From an uncultured Myxococcales bacterium (lineage in GTDB: Bacteria; Myxococcota_A; Bradymonadia; Bradymonadales; Bradymonadaceae): 10,335 nucleotides of DNA. The stretch covers positions 1 to 10,335 of the forward strand of contig CAJXPN010000069.1 in the NCBI GenBank assembly GCA_913058025.1, read 5' to 3'. A model generated the notes under the pieces. That model had not been told where the DNA came from. It did not search any database and saw only the letters and a program-made list of their open reading frames with translations. The position numbers were made by a program, and so were the translations under genes. Below are positions 5,535 to 10,335 of this stretch, piece by piece (within the stretch, counting starts at the first letter, position 1; the number at the start of each line of letters is the position of its first letter).

Positions 5535-7643
5535 TCAGTAGAGTCGCTTGACGCGCAGCACCGCGTCCTCGCGGCCCTTCACGATGAGCGTCCACATCGC
5601 CTCGCCCATGACGACGCTCTCGCCCTCGAGCGAGTCGTCGATCTCGCTGACCATGGCGTGCGTCGACCGGAGGCCTCCGAGCCAGGCGCGCTTGTCGGAG
5701 ACGTAGATGAGGTCGTCGACCTTGGCCTCGAGCTGCTCGGCCAGCGCCCTCGAGATCCTGATGATCGGTAGCTGCCCGACGCCTCGGTAGTCGGCGAGCT
5801 CGTCGTCGCGAGCGGCCGTCGGGTGTGCCCAGTCCGACTCCTCTTCGCTACCTGCGGCGCCCTTGTAGTGGAAGATCGCGTCGCTGATCGTCCCCCAGAC
5901 GAGGCCCTTGATGTCCTCGAGCTTCTTGGGCTTGGTGAACAACGAGACCCCGACCCCGATGACGAAGCAGACCACGAGCCCGAAGAAGCCGCGCATGAAC
6001 TTGTACTGGTTCTTCCCGGCGAGGAACTCGTCCGGGTCGACGTCGAGCATCGGGACCCCGTGGGCGAACGGCGTGATGATCTCGGGCACCAGGATCGAGA
6101 AGAAGATCACCGCCGAGCCGCCGATCATCGTCGCGACGGCCGCCGCCGGGGTGAACCTGCGCCAGAACACGCCGAGCAGCAGCGTGATGACAAGGGGAGG
6201 GGTCACGGCCGCCGTGAACGCCCCGTGCGCCGAGTAGATCGACTTGAACGAGGCGAAGACGGGCACGAGCCCGACCCCGATGACCGCGATCGCGACCGAG
6301 GTCATCCTCGCGGCCTTCAAGAGGTCGCGCTCCTCGGCCTCGGGCTTGATCGGCTTGTAGATGTCGTTGACGACGATCGCCGAGATCGCCGTGATCAGCG
6401 TGTCGACCGTCGACATCAACGCCGCCGTCAGCGCGGCCATGATCAGGCCGAAGACGCCGGGCACGGCGAGGAACTCGGAGGCGATGAAGAACGCCTCGGC
6501 GCCGTCGAGCTCGGGCAGCACGCCCGCGTGGCTGAGCGCCTTGCCGACCCAACCGCCGGACGCCACGACGACGGCCGCGATCGGCATCAGGACGATCAAC
6601 ATCGTCACCACCGCGCGCCGCGAGTCCTTGACCGAGCGCGCCGCCATCAGGCGCATCACCATCCCCTGGTTGAGGAAGTAGAACATCGCCGAGTTCGCCA
6701 TCGCGTCCTGCCAGAAGATCCCGACGGCCGGGAGCGCGGGGTCGGCGTTGAAGGCGGGGAAGGCCTGGCGGTGTCCCCTCGGCAGGTGCGACCAGAAGAC
6801 GTCGAAGCCGCCGAGGTAGTCGATGCCGAGCACGAGGATCAGCATCCCCGTCGCCAGCAACATCACGCCCTGGAAGAGGTCGGTCATGATGACGCTCGTC
6901 TGACCGCCGAACGTCACGTAGGTCGCGGAGATCGCGGCGACCCCGGCGCTGGCCCAGAACACGGGCCAACCCACCAGGATGTTGAGCGCCTGCCCCATCG
7001 TGAACAGGTTGATGCCGACGTAGCCCACCAGATAGAAGAGCAGGAGCCCCGTCGCGAGGTTCCTCGAGAGCGGGTTGAACCTGCGCGCGAAGTACTCCGG
7101 GATGCTCACGACCCGGGAGAAGTAGAGGATGGGGAGCCAGCCGAAGATCAGGAACGGGACCCAGAACCAGTCGTTCATGTAGGTCTGGGTCGACGCGAGG
7201 CCGTACTCGTAGGCGATCTTGGAGTACTTGACGAAGCTGTACGAGCCGATCGTCGTGGCGACCAGGCTGAACGCGATCAGCCACCACGAGAAGCGCTGGC
7301 CGCCGAAGAAGAAGTCCTTCGTCGTCGTCTGCCCCCGGCCGAACCACGTCCCGATCGCGAGCATCGCCAGGAAGTAGCCGATCATGATCCCGTAATCGAG
7401 CGTCGTGCCGAGCTGACGCTTCTCGAGCGGGTCGCCCGTGTACGCGACCGCCTCGGCTTCGACCATCGGCGCGTACTGGAGGTAGCCCTGCACGCCGGCG
7501 AACAGGAAGAGCCCTCCCATGCACAGCGCGAGGTTCCTCAAGCCCGACCCCGAGAGCCCGACGTAACCCTGACGCCAGGCGTAGAACATCCCGGTGAAGA
7601 AGACGATGCTGCCGACGGCGTACTGATACAGGTATGGATCCAC
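5535..7643 (-). CDS. Sodium:solute symporter (SSS/SLC5 family) with extended N-terminus and soluble C-terminal tail
   Basis: A 702-residue inner-membrane transporter of the SSS family, expected to import a solute with sodium ions. Two extra N-terminal hydrophobic segments (about 7-22 and 36-54) precede the LeuT-fold core, which starts near residue 84. Core marks are FFFGGQRFSWWLIAFSLVA (111-129, family start of TM1) and MSTVDTLITAISAIVVNDIYK (410-430), the TM8 region whose Ser/Thr residues fit the Na2 sodium site. About 13 further helices extend to residue 569. The last 130 residues are hydrophilic, with a compact stretch IIRISRALAEQLEAKVDDLIYV (627-648) and onward that could fold as a separate domain. 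The start is GTG with GGAGGG six bases upstream (7655-7650). The substrate cannot be read from sequence: sugars, amino acids and organic acids are all possible. It is divergent from the FAD enzyme with 220 bases between, so co-regulation is possible. Confidence 0.93.
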   Translation of the reverse strand: MDPYLYQYAVGSIVFFTGMFYAWRQGYVGLSGSGLRNLALCMGGLFLFAGVQGYLQYAPMVEAEAVAYTGDPLEKRQLGTTLDYGIMIGYFLAMLAIGTWFGRGQTTTKDFFFGGQRFSWWLIAFSLVATTIGSYSFVKYSKIAYEYGLASTQTYMNDWFWVPFLIFGWLPILYFSRVVSIPEYFARRFNPLSRNLATGLLLFYLVGYVGINLFTMGQALNILVGWPVFWASAGVAAISATYVTFGGQTSVIMTDLFQGVMLLATGMLILVLGIDYLGGFDVFWSHLPRGHRQAFPAFNADPALPAVGIFWQDAMANSAMFYFLNQGMVMRLMAARSVKDSRRAVVTMLIVLMPIAAVVVASGGWVGKALSHAGVLPELDGAEAFFIASEFLAVPGVFGLIMAALTAALMSTVDTLITAISAIVVNDIYKPIKPEAEERDLLKAARMTSVAIAVIGVGLVPVFASFKSIYSAHGAFTAAVTPPLVITLLLGVFWRRFTPAAAVATMIGGSAVIFFSILVPEIITPFAHGVPMLDVDPDEFLAGKNQYKFMRGFFGLVVCFVIGVGVSLFTKPKKLEDIKGLVWGTISDAIFHYKGAAGSEEESDWAHPTAARDDELADYRGVGQLPIIRISRALAEQLEAKVDDLIYVSDKRAWLGGLRSTHAMVSEIDDSLEGESVVMGEAMWTLIVKGREDAVLRVKRLY

Positions 7644-7649
7644 GATGAA

Positions 7650-7655
7650 CCCTCC
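7650..7655 (-). promoter_or_regulatory. Ribosome binding site of the symporter (supports a GTG start)
   Basis: GGAGGG on the minus strand lies six bases before GTG at 7643-7641. This near-ideal site supports the non-ATG start. Confidence 0.75.
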
Positions 7656-7685
7656 AAGGTGGCTTATTTTTTGATGAAGATCGGT

Positions 7686-7713
7686 CCTATCATCGCATCA
7701 CGATTGATGTCCA
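7686..7713 (-). promoter_or_regulatory. Candidate promoter of the symporter gene
   Basis: On the minus strand TGGACA (7713-7708) precedes GATAGG (7691-7686) with a 16-base spacer. The -35 matches five of six consensus bases and the -10 three. Transcription would start near 7679, giving a leader of about 36 bases that contains the strong ribosome site. No equally good promoter was found for the divergent FAD gene: a GATACG at 7789-7794 lacks a good -35 partner. Confidence 0.35.
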
Positions 7714-7863
7714 CGCCGTAGCCCCGCGGGCTGCGCGCTGACAATCGAGCCCAGGCGTCGACTGGACTGCCTGGTTGGGAGCCGGCACGATACGGTACGA
7801 CTTCTTTCGTCCATCTATCCCACCTCGCGCTCGCGCGTGCGGTGGTCACGACCAGGTGTGCTC

Positions 7864-9762
7864 ATGAAGGTCCTCATCATTGGCTCGGGCGTCGCGGGCT
7901 CGGAGGCCGGGACATACCTCGGGCATCACGCGACCGAGCCGCTCGAGGTCGTGGAGGTCGAGTGCGAGCCCGGGCGTCGCTTTGGCGGGTGGGCCTTCCA
8001 GAGCTTCCCGGACACCGAGACCACCAACCTCGCGCTGCGGAAGATGTACCTGGGGCGGGACCCCGAGGAGATCTCGAGGTGGTTCGATGATCCCGAGGTC
8101 CGCGCGTCCTGGCCCGAAGCGTACCGTGAGGTGCGCTTCTCCGTGGATCGACCGGTCCCACGCGCGCTCGTGCAGCGGTACATCGAGTGGCGCCGCTCCC
8201 AGGTCCACAACCCGCTCGTGACCTACAGCCACGTCTCCGGTGAGGCCATGCGCGTGCGACAGCGCTGCCACGACGCCGTCTCCGTGGAGCTTCGCTCGGG
8301 GCGTGTCCTCGAGGCCGACGCGCTGATCATGGCCTCGGGCTCCATCGCCGTGAAGGTCCCTCCCTACTTGGAGGCGTGGCGTGACCATGAGCGCGTCGTC
8401 ATCGACCCGCTCGTGCTCGAGGGCCACCAACGTCGACAGAGCATCCCACCCGATGCGCGAGTCTTGATCCTGGGGACAGGTCTCACAGGCGAAGAGCAGG
8501 CCAACATCCTGTACCGACGCGGGCATGAGGCGTTGACGTTGCTGTCGCGCAACGGCCACCGCCACTACACCTACGATCAGGACCAACACAACCAACCCCT
8601 TAGCCTGGACCACGCCCCCGACCTGATGCACGCCGAGACCCCGGAGGAGTTCGATCAGGGACTGTCTGATTTCTACACGCGGTTCCTGACACAGGGGCAC
8701 TCTCGAGAGGACATCCTGGCGGCGCTGCGCCCGTTGTGGGGAGACGTCAGGGCCAACCTGGGGGGCTGCTACCAGACCGCTCAGGTGCTCCGCCGCTTTC
8801 GACGCTCACTGGCCGTCAACTCGATCGGCGTGAGCCATGAGGTGGCCGCGCAGCTCGAGCAGGCGGAGGCCGACGGCGCGCTGCGCGTGGTGCGCGGACA
8901 CATCCACGACATCACTGAAGACCGCGGGTCCTTTCACGTCAAGTACGACCCCGATGGTCCCGACTCCGGCGAGGAGCTGCGCACCCTGGAGGTCGACTGG
9001 ATCGTCAACGCCGTCGGCCGAAACATCATCCGGCACCCCATCTGGGAGGGGCTGCTTCGTGATGGACTGGCCAAGAAACACGCGGGCATCGGCGTGCGCG
9101 TCTCAGAGGACGGCCAGCTCATGGACGCCGATGGCGACGCCTCCGACGTCATCTGGGTCGTCGGCATGGCGCGCGCCGGCGACCACGCCTTGCGCCACGG
9201 GTTCCTGGGGAACACCGCCTTCAACGTCCCCCAGGTCCGCGAGCACCTCTACGACACCATGGACGCGATGCTCGGCCGCCCATGTCCCACACACACCAAC
9301 CGGCTCGAAGAGGTCCTCTTCAAGATCACCCACCACGGCCGCGACGCTCGCCTCGTCCACGGCGACGAGACCCCGTTGATATGGGCCGTCAGCGAGGGGT
9401 ACTCCGAGATCGCGCTCGCGCTCGTCGAGGCAGGCGCTTCACTCGACGCGCGCAACAGCCGAGGAAACACCGCGCTCATCCGCGCCGCGTGCGAGGGCCG
9501 CCTGGCCCTCGCGCGCGCGCTCGTCTCCGCAGGCGCAGACCTCGACGTTCAAAACGAAGACGGGTACACGGCGGTCATCCTCGCCAGGCGGCGAGGGCAC
9601 TCCCACATCGTCGAGTTCTTGCTCGAGGCCGGCGCCCAAACCCACCACACTACCCGATGGGGCACGTCCTTTACCGACCCGGGGTCCTCCCCGAAGTCGC
9701 CCTTGCTCGGTCCACGCGACGAACATCTCGAGGCGGACATCCTCCACACGCTCGGTGCCTGA
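7864..9762 (+). CDS. FAD/NAD(P)-binding oxidoreductase (YdhS-like) fused to three C-terminal ankyrin repeats
   Basis: A 632-residue soluble flavoprotein-like enzyme. The N-terminal Rossmann motif IIGSGVAGSEAG (5-16) binds FAD. GGWAFQSFPDTETTNLAL (41-58) fits the FAD_NAD_binding_9 (PF13454) type. A second Rossmann motif, VLILGTGLTGEEQANIL (200-216), is followed by LLSRNG (226-231). ILAALRPLW (284-292) and LRRFRRSLAV (309-318) resemble the YdhS-like family. VNAVGR (381-386) and VVGMARAGD (432-440) close the flavin fold. Residues 500-597 are three ankyrin repeats, each with a TPL/TAL/TAV-type helix start and a GA(S/D)LD- or GAQ-type turn: ETPLIWAVSEGYSEIALALV, NTALIRAACEGRLALARALV, YTAVILARRRGHSHIVEFLL. 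The last 35 residues look disordered. The start is ATG 7864 with AGGTG five bases upstream; earlier in-frame GTGs at 7837 and 7858 are less likely because MKVLIIGSG begins the fold. The substrate is unknown. The repeats probably bind a partner protein (inference). Confidence 0.88.
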   Translation: MKVLIIGSGVAGSEAGTYLGHHATEPLEVVEVECEPGRRFGGWAFQSFPDTETTNLALRKMYLGRDPEEISRWFDDPEVRASWPEAYREVRFSVDRPVPRALVQRYIEWRRSQVHNPLVTYSHVSGEAMRVRQRCHDAVSVELRSGRVLEADALIMASGSIAVKVPPYLEAWRDHERVVIDPLVLEGHQRRQSIPPDARVLILGTGLTGEEQANILYRRGHEALTLLSRNGHRHYTYDQDQHNQPLSLDHAPDLMHAETPEEFDQGLSDFYTRFLTQGHSREDILAALRPLWGDVRANLGGCYQTAQVLRRFRRSLAVNSIGVSHEVAAQLEQAEADGALRVVRGHIHDITEDRGSFHVKYDPDGPDSGEELRTLEVDWIVNAVGRNIIRHPIWEGLLRDGLAKKHAGIGVRVSEDGQLMDADGDASDVIWVVGMARAGDHALRHGFLGNTAFNVPQVREHLYDTMDAMLGRPCPTHTNRLEEVLFKITHHGRDARLVHGDETPLIWAVSEGYSEIALALVEAGASLDARNSRGNTALIRAACEGRLALARALVSAGADLDVQNEDGYTAVILARRRGHSHIVEFLLEAGAQTHHTTRWGTSFTDPGSSPKSPLLGPRDEHLEADILHTLGA

Positions 9763-9860
9763 TGGGTGAACTCGGCGTCGCCCGCCGATGCACGAAGCGT
9801 CCCGGAGAGTCACTCGAAGGCGCCGATCTGGGGGCGGTCACACGAGACGGGGTCGTCGCG

Positions 9861-9889
9861 CTGTCTCATTGTATTGAAGGTCGAGACAG
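9861..9889 (+). repeat. Inverted repeat CTGTCTC/GAGACAG with A+T-rich centre
   Basis: A perfect 7-base inverted repeat has arms 9861-9867 and 9883-9889 and a 15-base spacer. It begins 99 bases after the FAD-ankyrin stop. It could be a loose terminator hairpin without a uridine tail, or an operator for the small gene downstream. The match of CTGTCTC to the first bases of the adapter at 10288 appears to be chance: none of the rest of the adapter is present here. Confidence 0.35.
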
Positions 9890-9942
9890 GTCAGTGTCGT
9901 CGGTGAATCATGACGGGTCTCCATCTCCGACCCGGTGGTTCC

Positions 9943-9964
9943 ATCGAAGCGATATCGAAGCGAT
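9943..9964 (+). repeat. Perfect tandem 11-base repeat upstream of the DUF2188-like gene
   Basis: ATCGAAGCGAT occurs twice head to tail with no gap (9943-9953 and 9954-9964). The period of 11 bases is close to one DNA helical turn, so a protein bound to both copies would sit on the same face. It ends 42 bases before the start codon at 10007, near where a promoter would be. It may be a regulator site; no function is shown. Confidence 0.55.
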
Positions 9965-10006
9965 CCAACCCGGTCCCACGAGGACCACTACGACAGCGAG
10001 GGCAGT

Positions 10007-10201
10007 ATGACGGATCAGGCAAAGACCGTGTGGGTGAAGTTGCATGGACCATCCAGGCTTTGGTACGTCCTGCGCGACTGGCTGTATGGCGGAGCGTCCG
10101 TGGAGTCTCACTTCGAGTCCAAGGACGACGCGATCGCCCGCGCCCACGAGGTCGCTGACGAGCACGACGCGCAGGTCAAGGTCTACGAACCGTCGACCTA
10201 G
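10007..10201 (+). CDS. Small DUF2188-like protein
   Basis: A 64-residue hydrophilic protein. It resembles the DUF2188 family, whose members are about 60-80 residues long and of unknown function. Supporting features are a first strand KTVWVKLHG (6-14), a tryptophan-containing second strand LWYVLRDW (18-25), and the helix-strand segment SKDDAIARAHEVADEH (38-53) followed by DAQVKVYEPS (54-63). This matches the family's pattern of a DAI..A...A helix followed by a hydrophobic strand. The start ATG has GAGGG at 9998-10002, four bases upstream; an in-frame extension back to 9935 would cross the tandem repeat and looks non-coding. Third-position G+C is high, as in the other genes. It is probably transcribed alone, given the 244-base gap before it. 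The family call is moderately sure because the protein is short. Confidence 0.65.
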   Translation: MTDQAKTVWVKLHGPSRLWYVLRDWLYGGASVESHFESKDDAIARAHEVADEHDAQVKVYEPST

Positions 10202-10241
10202 AGCCCTCGAGTCCACCGACGCAGTCAGGTCTCCTCGCGGA

Positions 10242-10268
10242 CCCCTTGGATATCGCGATATCGAGGGG
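10242..10268 (+). repeat. Strong palindromic hairpin after the DUF2188-like gene
   Basis: GATATCGCGATATC (10249-10262) is a perfect 14-base palindrome. It is flanked by CCCCT (10242-10246) and AGGGG (10264-10268), which extend the stem past a small internal bulge. It lies 40 bases after the stop codon and could help end transcription or protect the mRNA end, but no uridine run follows. The ten bases GCGATATCGA inside it also occur at 9949-9958, in the tandem repeat before the gene. Confidence 0.45.
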
Positions 10269-10287
10269 CACCCAGACGAATCGAGCG

Positions 10288-10335
10288 CTGTCTCTTATAC
10301 ACATCTCCGAGCCCACGAGACAGGCAGAAATCTCG
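10288..10335 (+). other. Illumina Nextera transposase-end adapter with i7 index (sequencing artefact)
   Basis: The Tn5 mosaic-end complement CTGTCTCTTATACACATCT (10288-10306) is followed directly by CCGAGCCCACGAGAC (10307-10321), then by AGGCAGAA (10322-10329), which matches Nextera index N703, then by ATCTCG (10330-10335), the start of the P7 flow-cell sequence. The order and spacing are exactly those of adapter read-through. These bases are synthetic and should be trimmed, so genomic sequence ends at 10287. Confidence 0.98.

Larger units (their letters stand above)
9763..10006 (+). other. Intergenic region between the FAD-ankyrin gene and the DUF2188-like gene
   Basis: This 244-base stretch has clearly lower third-position G+C in every frame I read, and more A+T words than its surroundings, so I take it as non-coding. 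It contains a 7-base inverted repeat (9861-9889) and an 11-base tandem repeat (9943-9964), listed separately. One forward frame is open across it but does not look coding. No clear -35/-10 pair was found. Confidence 0.6.

Noticed and set aside
3934..5595. A 553-codon minus-strand frame across cca and the DUF302 gene
   Set aside because: It spans two well-supported plus-strand genes and the gap between them, and its composition is that of antisense sequence.
5823..7721. A 632-codon forward frame opposite the symporter
   Set aside because: It is an antisense artefact of high-GC coding sequence: very rich in Asp, Arg, His and Glu with no motif, while the opposite strand is a recognisable transporter.
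9861..9867. CTGTCTC as a second adapter or transposon-end remnant
   Set aside because: Only seven bases match the mosaic end; the following bases diverge at once and form an arm of a local inverted repeat.
9762..10010. An 82-codon forward frame that overlaps the FAD-ankyrin stop (TGATG) and the DUF2188-like start (ATGA), looking like a middle operon gene
   Set aside because: Its third-position G+C is near 55%, far below the neighbouring genes, there is no clear ribosome site, it crosses the tandem and inverted repeats, and the product resembles no protein fold.

Overview
The window is a G+C-rich stretch (about two thirds G+C by eye, coding third positions mostly G or C) of a bacterial draft or metagenomic contig. 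Gene content, tight packing and codon bias suggest a high-GC Gram-negative lineage such as Myxococcota or a relative, but nothing here fixes the taxonomy. The last 48 bases (10288-10335) are not biological. They are an Illumina Nextera (Tn5) transposase-end adapter with an i7 index, so genuine sequence ends at 10287.

Left region (1-3433, minus strand): a three-gene operon with overlapping ends. Its order of transcription is a CDP-archaeol synthase (CarS)-like membrane CTP transferase, an 881-residue dikinase-like phosphotransferase laid out like rifampicin phosphotransferase, and the N-terminal third of a UbiA-family prenyltransferase that runs off the left edge. Together they suggest phosphorylation, CTP activation and prenylation of a lipid-like substrate. 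That pathway is an inference, and it is the most interesting part of the window.

Middle (3434-7643): divergent from that operon lies cca, the CCA-adding tRNA nucleotidyltransferase with an HD domain, very like the E. coli enzyme. A DUF302 protein follows. Converging on it, with 10 bases between stop codons, is a 702-residue sodium:solute symporter with extra N-terminal membrane segments and a soluble C-terminal tail.

Right region (7644-10287): divergent from the symporter is a 632-residue FAD/NAD(P)-binding oxidoreductase of YdhS-like type that ends in three ankyrin repeats, an unusual fusion. A 244-base gap with two notable repeats leads to a small DUF2188-like protein of 64 residues, followed by a strong palindromic hairpin and then the adapter. 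There are no rRNA or tRNA genes, CRISPR arrays, insertion sequences or phage genes. The two divergent intergenic regions (3434-3678 and 7644-7863) each hold one weak candidate minus-strand promoter, and the two share the same -10 hexamer and spacer.
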